Origin: Pseudomonadota bacterium
GTDB taxonomy: Bacteria > Pseudomonadota > Alphaproteobacteria > Rhizobiales > Hyphomicrobiaceae
Length of the DNA: 8,205 nt
Assembly (NCBI GenBank): GCA_023412745.1
Contig: JAEZBZ010000312.1
Coordinates: 1 to 8,205 of the forward strand
Reading direction: 5' to 3'
A program made the translations under genes and the position numbers. This document shows, in pieces, positions 1 through 6,048 of this stretch. The stretch's first letter is position 1, and each line of letters starts with the position of its first letter. The notes below the pieces were generated by a model. That model had not been told where the DNA came from and did not search any database. It saw nothing but the letters and a program-made list of their open reading frames with translations.

Positions 1-68
1 GACAAAATCGTGTTTCGTCCGTATCACGCAGGGGACAGTCACGACGTGCAGCTATCCCCCTCTCGTCT

Positions 69-719
69 TCACCCGAAGTAGCGCCGCAAGGCATCGGGGT
101 TCTGGATGTCGATGAATTCCAGGCCGAGCCCCATGTTGTGGTGGCGAACGACCCGTGCGCGCAATTTGCCGAGAACGACTTCCGCGCCGAGTGGTGGCCG
201 CGCTTCCGTTTCCACGGACGCACCGGAAATCGACACGTCGATGACCCGAACCTGGACGGCGATGCCTTCATCGAGACGAAGCGTCGTCGATTGCTCCTGG
301 ATCGCGAAACGGTCATGGCGACGGGCTGGCGGCTCCGCGGCACTGCTGCGACCGCTGAAGAACTCGAGTTGATTGGCGAGCTTCTCGCGCTTGTGCTGGG
401 TGGCTTTGAGCTCGATCGCGAAGCCACCATCGAACGTGCGCACGACGTGGCCTTCGAGGCCGCCGAGGTGGTCGAAATAGGCGACGATGCGCTCGCCGAC
501 TTCCACATCGACCTGCGATGTGAACGCTACTCCGCTGACGGAAATATTGAGAATACGGCAGGGGTATTCTTGCTTGTTGGGCCGCATGAAGCGACCCAGC
601 AGGGTAATGTTGTAGCGCTTGTGGGCCCGCCGCTCGAGCGGCGCGGCCGCGACGGAATGTTCAGTGACGCGGGCGATCGCGGCTTCGTAGGTTGGAGCTG
701 TGATCGACGTCGACACCAT
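69..719 (-). CDS. Tandem PilZ-domain protein
   Basis: A 216-residue soluble protein with two PilZ domains in a row. PilZ domains commonly bind cyclic di-GMP and couple it to motility, exopolysaccharide or cell-cycle outputs. Domain 1 (about residues 29-105) has an RxxxR motif at R31-R35 and NISVSG at 58-63. Domain 2 (about 132-205) has RxxxR at R133-R137 and DVSISG at 161-166. Both copies therefore keep the [D/N]xSxxG signature and both binding arginines. The first copy has Asn instead of Asp at the start of that signature. There is no signal peptide, membrane segment or enzymatic domain, so this looks like a stand-alone effector. The ATG start is preceded by a modest AGGG about 6 nt upstream. 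The gene lies 161 nt downstream of a PAS-domain gene on the same strand, so a shared signalling role is possible but inferred. The PilZ call is firm; c-di-GMP binding is likely; the output is unknown. Confidence 0.9.
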   Translation of the reverse strand: MVSTSITAPTYEAAIARVTEHSVAAAPLERRAHKRYNITLLGRFMRPNKQEYPCRILNISVSGVAFTSQVDVEVGERIVAYFDHLGGLEGHVVRTFDGGFAIELKATQHKREKLANQLEFFSGRSSAAEPPARRHDRFAIQEQSTTLRLDEGIAVQVRVIDVSISGASVETEARPPLGAEVVLGKLRARVVRHHNMGLGLEFIDIQNPDALRRYFG

Positions 720-821
720 CGTCGGCCCTGTGCTGTCGGCATCCTCTCGGCTGCAGACAAGCAGAGCGAAAGGGTGAGGTCCTGGAAGATCTCCGTCAAC
801 TATCGAATGAATGGATTAAGG

Positions 822-889
822 AAGGACTAACCGCATGCGTCAGATTGGTCCTTTTGGGACGCTCCAGCTCAAGGCTGCGCTTAGTCCTT
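822..889. repeat. 9-bp inverted repeat around the PAS gene stop
   Basis: AAGGACTAA at 822-830 and TTAGTCCTT at 881-889 are perfect reverse complements separated by 50 nt. The right arm contains the stop codon of the PAS gene (881-883). A smaller GTCC/GGAC pair (848-851 and 857-860) lies between the arms. There is no T-run, so this is not a convincing intrinsic terminator. It could be a 3'-end RNA structure or chance. Confidence 0.25.
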
Positions 890-1513
890 TTCCTGGTACA
901 GCCGCGACAGGCCGCCTTCGTAGACGCGGAAATTGCGGCGATCCATGCGGACAAGCCGGGCGTCGCGCACCGACGGCAGGACCAGGGGTTTCATGTCGGT
1001 CGACATGAGGTCGGGGCGGCCATCCGGCCAGATCACTTCATGGCGCAGCAGATAACGTTCCACCAGCGGCTCGGTGCCGAGCCACTCGGGTGCGTGCGTG
1101 GCGCTGATGGTTCCGAGGAAACGGTCGATGGTGGTGCTGGTCTGGGACAGCGGGACAATGACCGCTTCGAAATGAACCGCACGCCCCGACTCGGTGCAGG
1201 CTTCCATCTCGAACAGGCCGACAGCGCCCTTGTCGGCGATTTTTGTCATGATGCGGGCGAGCGACAGGCGATCGCTGTCTTCCCAGCCATCGAGGAAGTT
1301 GATGCCGCGGAATTCCGCTCCAAATTGCTCGCACAACTTCGTTCCGGCCAGCCTGAACCGGTAGGTCGCCGGATCGGCACGCTCCAGAATGAAAGCCTCC
1401 GGCAGGATTCCGGCCAGCCGTGCCGGCTCGATTTCATGACGACGGGGCGCGATCCTGTTGCCACGGACTTCGTTCCAGTATGAGTAGAGCGTTTTGCTGG
1501 TCTGGTGTTTCAT
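881..1513 (-). CDS. PAS domain-containing protein (PAS_5 family)
   Basis: A 210-residue cytoplasmic protein resembling the PAS_5 family (formerly DUF1457), common in alphaproteobacteria. The family pattern is recognisable: an N-terminal YWNEVRG segment (residues 12-18), RRHEIEPARLAGILPEAF (24-41), then YRFRLAGTKLCEQFG (51-65) and a RFLGTIS strand (131-137). The PAS core spans about residues 10-140. The C-terminal 70 residues show no domain I know. There is no kinase, GGDEF, EAL or helix-turn-helix partner, so it is a single-domain sensor or scaffold of unknown ligand. The ATG start has a good GAGG Shine-Dalgarno 6 nt upstream. The PilZ gene follows on the same strand after 161 nt, which suggests but does not prove a common signalling context. 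The rhomboid gene is divergent on the other side. Confidence 0.85.
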   Translation of the reverse strand: MKHQTSKTLYSYWNEVRGNRIAPRRHEIEPARLAGILPEAFILERADPATYRFRLAGTKLCEQFGAEFRGINFLDGWEDSDRLSLARIMTKIADKGAVGLFEMEACTESGRAVHFEAVIVPLSQTSTTIDRFLGTISATHAPEWLGTEPLVERYLLRHEVIWPDGRPDLMSTDMKPLVLPSVRDARLVRMDRRNFRVYEGGLSRLYQEKD

Positions 1514-1644
1514 CTCGATCCTCGGCCAGGGCGCTCAAGCGGGCCCCGATGTCCCCCGTGTCGCGCTTCACAAGTCTGTGTCCCCTCAGCACGATCCGTG
1601 CCAGAGCCCAGGCGGCCGCGTTGTTGTGGGGTGCGGATCGGCCA

Positions 1645-1673
1645 TTGCCGGCGATAACCGCAGGCTGTACAGG
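1645..1673 (+). promoter_or_regulatory. Weak candidate promoter for the rhomboid gene
   Basis: TTGCCG at 1645-1650 and TACAGG at 1668-1673 are separated by exactly 17 nt and lie just upstream of the GTG start at 1700. The -35-like box is reasonable and the -10-like box is poor. The spacing and location are the only support. The rest of the 186-nt divergent gap (1514-1699) shows nothing else I can name. Confidence 0.18.
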
Positions 1674-1699
1674 GTTGTGATGCAAAGAAGGGCCCACCG

Positions 1700-2461
1700 G
1701 TGAGGCGCGGAGAACCGATTTTCAATGCGCCAGGAGCGGTGGTGGGGCTGATCGCCGTGCTCGCCCTGATCCATGCCGGGCGTTCCATTCTGACCGAGCT
1801 GCAGGACGCGTATGTCGTTTTGGGACTGGGTTTCATCCCGGCACGCTACGACAGCACCAGCCTGGTCGCTTTTCCCGGCGGCACGATCGCCGACGTCACC
1901 TCATTCGTGACGCACATGTTCGTGCATGGAGATTGGGTCCACCTCCTGATCAACAGCGCTTGGCTGTTGGCCTTCGGCACCCCGATCGCGCAGCGGATCG
2001 GTGGGGTGCGGTTCCTGCTTTTCAGCATGGTGTGCGGGATTGCCGGCGCGCTGGCGTTCCTGGCGCTCAATCCGGGCCTTGCCGCTCCCATGGTCGGCGC
2101 CTCGGGAGCTGTTTCGGGCATGCTGGGTGGCCTGCTGCGCTTCATGTTCAGTGCGCTCGACTATGGCGGTGTCAGCGGCTTGCAGGGCGGCGGCCGCCAT
2201 GTCCCGCTGATGAGTCTCGGCCAGATGCTGCGTGATCGGCGGGCCGTGCTGACCATCACGATCTGGGTGGCGCTGAACTTCGTCTTCTCGCTTGGCATCG
2301 ATGGCATCGCGGAACCGGGCTCCATCGCCTGGGAGGCGCACCTCGGCGGCTTTTTCGCCGGATTGCTGCTGTTCGGCCTGTTCGACCGGCCAATGCCGAA
2401 AGCTGAGCCTGAACCTCAACCAGACATTAAGCCTGAGCCAGGAACGGGCCCGTGGGGATGA
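1700..2461 (+). CDS. Rhomboid family intramembrane serine protease
   Basis: A 253-residue polytopic membrane protein of the rhomboid family, which cleaves transmembrane substrates within the bilayer. The catalytic dyad is present: Ser135 in GASGAVSG (133-140) and His214 in WEAHLGG (211-217). The supporting HxxxN motif of the second helix is H81 to N85 in HLLIN. About six hydrophobic segments are visible (roughly 11-28, 68-92, 104-123, 131-150, 182-200, 212-228). The C-terminus after residue 230 is a short Pro/Glu-rich cytosolic-type tail (AEPEPQPDIKPEPG). The start is GTG at 1700, with AAGAAG about 9 nt upstream; no in-frame ATG lies nearby, and the segment EPIFNAPGAV right after it fits the family's usual N-terminus. 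The natural substrate cannot be told from the sequence. A double-CBS gene follows on the same strand after 200 nt. Confidence 0.92.
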   Translation: MRRGEPIFNAPGAVVGLIAVLALIHAGRSILTELQDAYVVLGLGFIPARYDSTSLVAFPGGTIADVTSFVTHMFVHGDWVHLLINSAWLLAFGTPIAQRIGGVRFLLFSMVCGIAGALAFLALNPGLAAPMVGASGAVSGMLGGLLRFMFSALDYGGVSGLQGGGRHVPLMSLGQMLRDRRAVLTITIWVALNFVFSLGIDGIAEPGSIAWEAHLGGFFAGLLLFGLFDRPMPKAEPEPQPDIKPEPGTGPWG

Positions 2462-2515
2462 CGCAAGTGCGAGGCTGGTAGCTTGCGCTCGAGCGTGAGT
2501 TGAAGCACCATTGCG

Positions 2516-2574
2516 TACCGGGAGTTGAACTCCCACCCATGAGGGCCAACTGAACCGCGGTTGCATGACCCGGT
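2516..2574. repeat. Cluster of intergenic palindromes
   Basis: Between the rhomboid and CBS genes lie several inverted repeats packed into about 60 nt: GGGAGTTGAACTCCC (2520-2534, 7-bp arms around one base), CCCATGAGGG (2536-2545, 3-bp arms) and AACCGCGGTT (2553-2562, a perfect 10-bp palindrome). An outer pair, ACCGGG (2517-2522) and CCCGGT (2569-2574), could close the whole block, although it competes with the first palindrome for GGG at 2520-2522. No T-run follows. It may be a structured 3' UTR of the rhomboid mRNA, an operator for the CBS gene, or a dispersed palindromic repeat. The symmetry is directly visible; function is unknown. Confidence 0.4.
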
Positions 2575-2661
2575 GAAAAGGACACGCTTGCGGCCTCTTT
2601 GGTCGACCGCCCTCGGCGTGTCAGGTGGGTCTGCCAGCCGCCTGGACCGGAGATCGTGTCC

Positions 2662-3093
2662 ATGAATGTGGCTGCCATTTTAAAGGGAAAAGGTCGGGCT
2701 GTGGTGACGGTGCGGCCCGATACGCCGTTACAGACCCTGGCCAAGAAGATGTCGACGAAGCGCATCGGCGCGGTCGTGGTCGTCGGTGAGAACGGGACGG
2801 TCGCGGGCATCATGTCGGAGCGCGACATCATCCGCGCCATTTCGGAGCGTGGTGCCGATTGTCTATCGGAGCAGGTCGCCAGTTTCATGACGCGGCAGGT
2901 CATTACCTGCACGGAAGGCGACACGCTGGATCAGCTTATGGCGACGATGACGGCGGGCAGGTTCCGCCATATTCCCGTCGTGGAAGATGGCGCTTTGGTC
3001 GGGATCGTTTCAATCGGTGACGTGGTCAAGCACCACATCGCCGAGGTCGAAATGGAAGCAAGTGCGATGCGCACGTACCTGGTCGCCGGCTAG
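2662..3093 (+). CDS. Small double-CBS-domain protein
   Basis: A 143-residue cytoplasmic protein made almost entirely of two CBS motifs forming one Bateman module, a fold that usually senses adenosine nucleotides. CBS1 covers about residues 6-62 and ends in GIMSERDIIRAI (49-60). CBS2 covers about 74-130, with RFRHIPVVEDG (100-110) and GIVSIGDVVK (114-123). There is no attached transporter, kinase or IMP dehydrogenase domain, so it is a stand-alone regulator of unknown partner. The reading frame stays open upstream to a TTG at 2599. I chose ATG 2662 because a GGAG lies 9 nt before it and because the protein then begins at the usual point for this family, just ahead of the first CBS strand. The palindrome cluster at 2516-2574 lies upstream. 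Confidence 0.9.
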   Translation: MNVAAILKGKGRAVVTVRPDTPLQTLAKKMSTKRIGAVVVVGENGTVAGIMSERDIIRAISERGADCLSEQVASFMTRQVITCTEGDTLDQLMATMTAGRFRHIPVVEDGALVGIVSIGDVVKHHIAEVEMEASAMRTYLVAG

Positions 3094-3108
3094 TTCCGAT
3101 CACGCGAA

Positions 3109-3134
3109 GCGGCGTCGCCCGGGATGGGCGCCGC
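3109..3134. terminator. Possible bidirectional hairpin between convergent genes
   Basis: GCGGC (3109-3113) plus GCCC (3117-3120) can pair with GGGC (3126-3129) plus GCCGC (3130-3134), giving a 9-bp GC stem with a 3-nt bulge and a 5-nt loop. It sits in the 63-nt gap between the convergent CBS and patatin genes, where a shared terminator is expected. No T-run follows on either strand, so intrinsic termination is uncertain. Confidence 0.35.
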
Positions 3135-3156
3135 CGGCTTACGGCAGGCAGCCCGT

Positions 3157-4128
3157 CTAGTTGCGCACAACCGGGGTCGTTTCAGTCTGCGGCGCCGGCC
3201 GAGGCTCGAACATCGTGCGGAATTCGATCTCGCTCTGGATGTCCTCGACTTCGCGCGCGGTTGCGATTTCACCGCGTGAAATCAGGTCTTCGGCACGATG
3301 GAAATCGAACGGGCCTATGCCGGCCAGTCGCGGGCAGACCAGCGCGTCGGGCGGATCCCCAGCCAGTCGCGAGCGCGCGATGCGGTCCTGGACGATATTG
3401 AAGGCATCGACCACCACGGTGGAGATGCCTGGTGTGGTCTCGCCACGTCCGAAAAGCTGACGCTGCAACAGTTTCAGAGCCGAGTGCCCGTTGCTGGCTT
3501 CCGGGCTTCCGGCTTCGGCGGCCCTGGCTTCCAGATGTTCGGCCGCGATATGCGGAACGACGGTGCCGCGGCCGCACATGTCGGCGTTGAGATTGACCGC
3601 GATGACGTAACGGGCGCCGAGCGCGCGGCAGACCGAGACCGGCACCGGATTGACCAGCGCGCCATCGAATAGCCAGCGGCCACCGATATTGATGGGGCGG
3701 AAAATGCCGGGCAGGGCATAGGAGGCGCGCATCGCATCGACGAGGCGGCCCCGCGACAGCCAGATTTCATGGCCGGTGCCGATTTCGGTGGCGACGGCGG
3801 TGAAGGCTGTCGTGAAGCTCTCGATGGTGGCGTCACCCAGATGATGGGCCAGCCGGTCGCACAGGCGCTGGCCGGTGATCAGGCCGGAGCCGGCCATGTT
3901 GAAATCCAGGTAGCCAAACACTTTGCGGCGGGTGAGCTGACGGGCGAAGTCTTCCAGTTCTTCCAGTCGGTCCGCGATATGACATCCGCCGACAACGGCG
4001 CCGATCGAAGTTCCCGCGATGACGTCTGGGACGATGCCTGCCTGCTTGAGCGCGCGCAGAACCCCGATATGGGCCCACCCTCGCGCTGCTCCTCCCCCTA
4101 AAGCCAAGCCGATTCTAACTTTAGACAT
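3157..4128 (-). CDS. Patatin-like phospholipase family protein (RssA-like)
   Basis: A 323-residue predicted serine lipid hydrolase. The patatin hallmarks are all present: the glycine-rich oxyanion-hole segment GGGAARG (11-17), the nucleophile elbow GTSIG with Ser41 (39-43), and the catalytic Asp155 in the DGA motif (155-157). The Ser-Asp dyad is therefore intact. The closest general type is the short bacterial RssA/YlbK-like class. Residues beyond about 190 form an extra C-terminal region ending in a Pro/Thr-rich tail. No signal peptide is evident, so it is probably cytosolic or membrane-associated. The ATG start is supported by a GAAGG Shine-Dalgarno about 11 nt upstream and begins right at the conserved first strand. 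It is 179 nt downstream of hisI on the same strand, far enough for its own promoter, though I see no strong one. The lipid substrate is unknown. Confidence 0.92.
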   Translation of the reverse strand: MSKVRIGLALGGGAARGWAHIGVLRALKQAGIVPDVIAGTSIGAVVGGCHIADRLEELEDFARQLTRRKVFGYLDFNMAGSGLITGQRLCDRLAHHLGDATIESFTTAFTAVATEIGTGHEIWLSRGRLVDAMRASYALPGIFRPINIGGRWLFDGALVNPVPVSVCRALGARYVIAVNLNADMCGRGTVVPHIAAEHLEARAAEAGSPEASNGHSALKLLQRQLFGRGETTPGISTVVVDAFNIVQDRIARSRLAGDPPDALVCPRLAGIGPFDFHRAEDLISRGEIATAREVEDIQSEIEFRTMFEPRPAPQTETTPVVRN

Positions 4129-4307
4129 GTACGCACATACCTTCGCCCACCCGGCAGGGGGCCACGGCCCTACGCCCGCAATAATAAACTCAAAGGTTGC
4201 TGCCGCGGTGTGGAATTCGGCAGATGCCCCAGTTCATCCTAAACGCGCTTGATTAACCCGCACTTTACATAAGCTGCGGCTCACGGCTCAGGTTCCCGCG
4301 GGGAGGA

Positions 4308-4739
4308 TTATTTCTTTTCCAATGGGGCGTTGCGGAGCGCTACTGATCCGCCGTCTGAGTTGACGGTGCGGTAGAAGCAGGATCGCTCTCCGGTGTGGCA
4401 GGCGACGCCGTCGCCCGCGATCTCGACCTTCAGCCAGACCACGTCCTGATCGCAGTCGGTGCGCATCTCCCGTACGCTGAGGAGATTGCCGCTTTCCTCG
4501 CCTTTCTTCCAGATGCGGCCGCGCGAGCGGGTCCAGAAATGGGCGATGCCGGTCTCCAGCGTGAGCGCCAGCGCGTCCCCGTTCATCCACGCGAACATCA
4601 GCACACTGCCATCCGTGGCGTCGGTGACGATGGCCGGGATCAGCCCATCGCCGTCGAACTTTGGCTGAAACGTAGCGCCGTGCTCGATTTCCGCCGTAGT
4701 GCCGCGGGGCGTGAACATCGTCCGAGGTGATCCTGTCAC
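4308..4739 (-). CDS. hisI: Phosphoribosyl-AMP cyclohydrolase
   Basis: HisI catalyses the third step of histidine biosynthesis, opening the adenine ring of phosphoribosyl-AMP to give ProFAR. The 143-residue protein carries the whole signature: GLIPAIVTD (32-40), HFWTRSRG (67-74), KGEESGN (79-85), DCDQD (95-99) and ACHTGERSCFYR (113-124). By family alignment Cys96, Cys114 and Cys121 are the zinc ligands and Asp95, Asp97 and Asp99 bind magnesium. It is the monofunctional form with no fused HisE domain. The start is GTG at 4739, chosen because a strong GGAGG lies 7 nt before it; the in-frame ATG at 4718 has only a distant AGGA. It follows folE by 27 nt and is almost certainly cotranscribed with it. 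No other his gene is in the window, so it is detached from the rest of the pathway. Confidence 0.97.
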   Translation of the reverse strand: MTGSPRTMFTPRGTTAEIEHGATFQPKFDGDGLIPAIVTDATDGSVLMFAWMNGDALALTLETGIAHFWTRSRGRIWKKGEESGNLLSVREMRTDCDQDVVWLKVEIAGDGVACHTGERSCFYRTVNSDGGSVALRNAPLEKK

Positions 4740-4757
4740 GTCACGACCTCCGGTCGC
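4740..4757 (-). promoter_or_regulatory. Strong ribosome binding site fixing the hisI GTG start
   Basis: Read on the minus strand, GGAGG is followed by a 7-nt spacer and GTG at 4739. It lies in the 27-nt folE-hisI gap, decides the start in favour of GTG over the downstream ATG, and argues for independent ribosome loading on hisI within a shared message. Confidence 0.6.
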
Positions 4758-4766
4758 GTAGTGGTC

Positions 4767-5399
4767 TCAACGTGGACGCCGCGGCGCGCCGGTCAGCGTC
4801 ATGAAACGGTCGCGCATGGCGCTGTCGGTGGCGAACTGGCCGAGGAACCGCGTGGTAACGGCAGAAACACCCGGCTGATGCACGCCACGAGTGGTCATGC
4901 ACTGGTGCTCCGCGTCTATGAGCACGGCCACGCCGAGCGGCGACAGCGCCTTTTCGATGGCGCCGGCGATCTGTGCGCTCAGCGTTTCCTGGGTCTGCAG
5001 GCGCTTTGCGAAGATCTCGACGACGCGGGCCAGTTTCGACAATCCGGCGACGCGGCCATTCGGGATGTAGGCGACATGCGCAATGCCGATGAACGGTGCG
5101 ATGTGGTGCTCGCAGTGGCTCTCGACCCGGATGTCGCGAAGCATCACGATATCGTCATAGCCGCCGACGTCTTCGAACGTCGGCTCCTGCAGCATGGCCA
5201 CGGCATCCTGGTCGTAGCCGCGGAAATACTCCAGATAGGCCTCTGCAACACGACGTGGCGTATCACGCAGACCTTCCCGGCTCGGGTCGTCGCCGGCCCA
5301 GGCCAGCAGTACGCGCACGGCGTCCTCGACTTCCTTCTGGGTCGGCCGGAGGGCTGGCGAATTCTTGGTCTTGAACGAAGCCGCGGAGATGCTGGTCAC
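4767..5399 (-). CDS. folE: GTP cyclohydrolase I
   Basis: FolE (type IA) converts GTP to 7,8-dihydroneopterin triphosphate, the first step toward tetrahydrofolate and also toward queuosine. The 210-residue protein contains SHCEHHIAPF (94-103), GLSKLARVVEIFAKRLQTQE (119-138) and EHQCMTTRGVHQPG (164-177). By alignment with the E. coli enzyme, zinc is bound by Cys96, His99 and Cys167. Length is normal for the family, and the first 18 or so residues are a variable tail. The start is GTG at 5399, with AGGAA about 8 nt upstream; no in-frame ATG precedes the conserved core. It is the first gene of a folE-hisI operon and divergent from the NifU-like gene, with a candidate promoter at 5493-5521. Confidence 0.97.
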   Translation of the reverse strand: MTSISAASFKTKNSPALRPTQKEVEDAVRVLLAWAGDDPSREGLRDTPRRVAEAYLEYFRGYDQDAVAMLQEPTFEDVGGYDDIVMLRDIRVESHCEHHIAPFIGIAHVAYIPNGRVAGLSKLARVVEIFAKRLQTQETLSAQIAGAIEKALSPLGVAVLIDAEHQCMTTRGVHQPGVSAVTTRFLGQFATDSAMRDRFMTLTGAPRRPR

Positions 5400-5475
5400 G
5401 GGGTCGGTTCCTGGAAATCATGGCTCGAGTGCATGCGACACCTGGCACGTTGAACACCGGCCCGCAGATACCTCG

Positions 5476-5503
5476 CACTACAGCTTAAGCTCGCTATATA
5501 GTG
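5476..5503. promoter_or_regulatory. Inverted repeats overlapping the folE promoter
   Basis: CACTA at 5476-5480 mirrors TAGTG at 5499-5503, and inside them AGCTTAAGCT at 5482-5491 is a perfect 10-bp palindrome. Together they cover the predicted -10 box and start site of folE, which is where a repressor operator would lie. The symmetry does not match an operator I can name with confidence, and it could be chance in the only AT-rich patch of this gap. Confidence 0.3.
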
Positions 5504-5521
5504 TGGGGCGACAACCCGCAA
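5493..5521 (-). promoter_or_regulatory. Candidate sigma70-type promoter for folE-hisI
   Basis: On the minus strand, TTGCGG (5521-5516) and TATAGC (5498-5493) are separated by exactly 17 nt. Predicted initiation would be near 5486, giving a 5' leader of about 87 nt before the folE GTG. An overlapping TATATA at 5500-5495 is an alternative -10 with a 15-nt spacer. No equally good promoter was found for the divergent NifU-like gene. Confidence 0.4.
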
Positions 5522-5577
5522 GGGAGCCGGTCTTGTCGCACCCGGCGTATCGCCGGGATGGCGTACGGGAGTAGGGG

Positions 5578-6048
5578 ATGGCTGCTCTAAATGACATGTA
5601 CAACACGCGGATTTTCGAGCTGGCTGCCGAAATACCGCATCAACAGCGGCTGGCCGATGCGGACGCAACTGCGAGCGCGCATTCCAAGCTGTGCGGCTCG
5701 ACGATCGAGATCGACCTCAAGATGGACGACGCGGAGCGTGTCACCGCGTTCGGGCAGACGGTGAAAGCGTGTTTGCTGGGGCAGGCGTCGGCGTCAGTCG
5801 TTGGGCGCGAGATCGTCGGATCGACGGCGTCCGAGTTGCGCGAGGTCGGCCGCATCATGCGTCATATGCTGAAGGATGGCGGATCTGTGCCGACCGGGCG
5901 GTGGGCGGATCTGGGCATGCTGGAGCCGGTGAAGGACTACAAGGCACGGCATGCGTCGACTTTGCTGATCTTCGATGCGGTAGAGCGGGCGATCGCGGCC
6001 ATCGAGGCACGGCGAGCAGGGGCCGCGCCAGTCGAAGCCGCGCAATGA
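5578..6048 (+). CDS. NifU/IscU-like iron-sulfur cluster scaffold protein
   Basis: A 156-residue protein of the IscU/NifU N-terminal fold, the scaffold on which Fe-S clusters are built. Recognisable parts are the N-terminal MYNTRIFELAAEIP (7-20), the first cysteine loop SKLCGSTIEI (36-45, Cys39) and the second, KACLLGQAS (63-71, Cys65). The third ligand expected in IscU/SufU, in a RxxCxxL-like context, falls in RHASTLL (124-130), where I see Ala126 and Ser127 and no cysteine. Only two cysteines exist in the whole protein. As I recall the alphaproteobacterial subfamily, this substitution is shared there, so it is probably not a mutation here. The ATG start has GGAG 6 nt upstream. The stop overlaps the yidD start (ATGA), so the two are translationally coupled. 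The family fold is clear; true scaffold activity is uncertain. Confidence 0.88.
   Translation: MAALNDMYNTRIFELAAEIPHQQRLADADATASAHSKLCGSTIEIDLKMDDAERVTAFGQTVKACLLGQASASVVGREIVGSTASELREVGRIMRHMLKDGGSVPTGRWADLGMLEPVKDYKARHASTLLIFDAVERAIAAIEARRAGAAPVEAAQ

Noticed and set aside
138..830. Long plus-strand open frame opposite the PilZ gene
   Set aside because: It lies antisense to a clearly recognisable gene, has no family resemblance and is a usual product of GC-rich codon bias.
845..1483. Long plus-strand open frame opposite the PAS gene
   Set aside because: The minus strand encodes a recognisable PAS_5 protein with a good ribosome binding site; the plus frame resembles nothing known.
1514..1699. 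Possible small gene in the PAS-rhomboid divergent gap
   Set aside because: Open frames here extend into neighbouring genes in wrong frames, none has a good start with Shine-Dalgarno, and none resembles a known protein.
2516..2574. Possible tRNA or tRNA remnant on the minus strand (GTTCAGTTGG-like and GGGAGTTCAACTCCC segments)
   Set aside because: The T-arm-like hairpin has a 5-nt loop rather than 7, there is no anticodon arm of proper size, and the acceptor-like pair overlaps the T-arm. It cannot fold as a cloverleaf.
2427..2924. Minus-strand open frame spanning the rhomboid-CBS gap
   Set aside because: It covers the start of the well-supported CBS gene in antisense, has a low-complexity composition and no family resemblance.
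4129..4307. Promoter or hidden gene in the hisI-patatin gap
   Set aside because: Short GC palindromes (such as GGGCC-AC-GGCCC at 4159-4170) and an AT-rich patch are present, but no -35/-10 pair with proper spacing and no credible small frame was found.
4761..5453. Long plus-strand open frame opposite folE
   Set aside because: It is fully antisense to an unambiguous GTP cyclohydrolase I; a GC-rich shadow.
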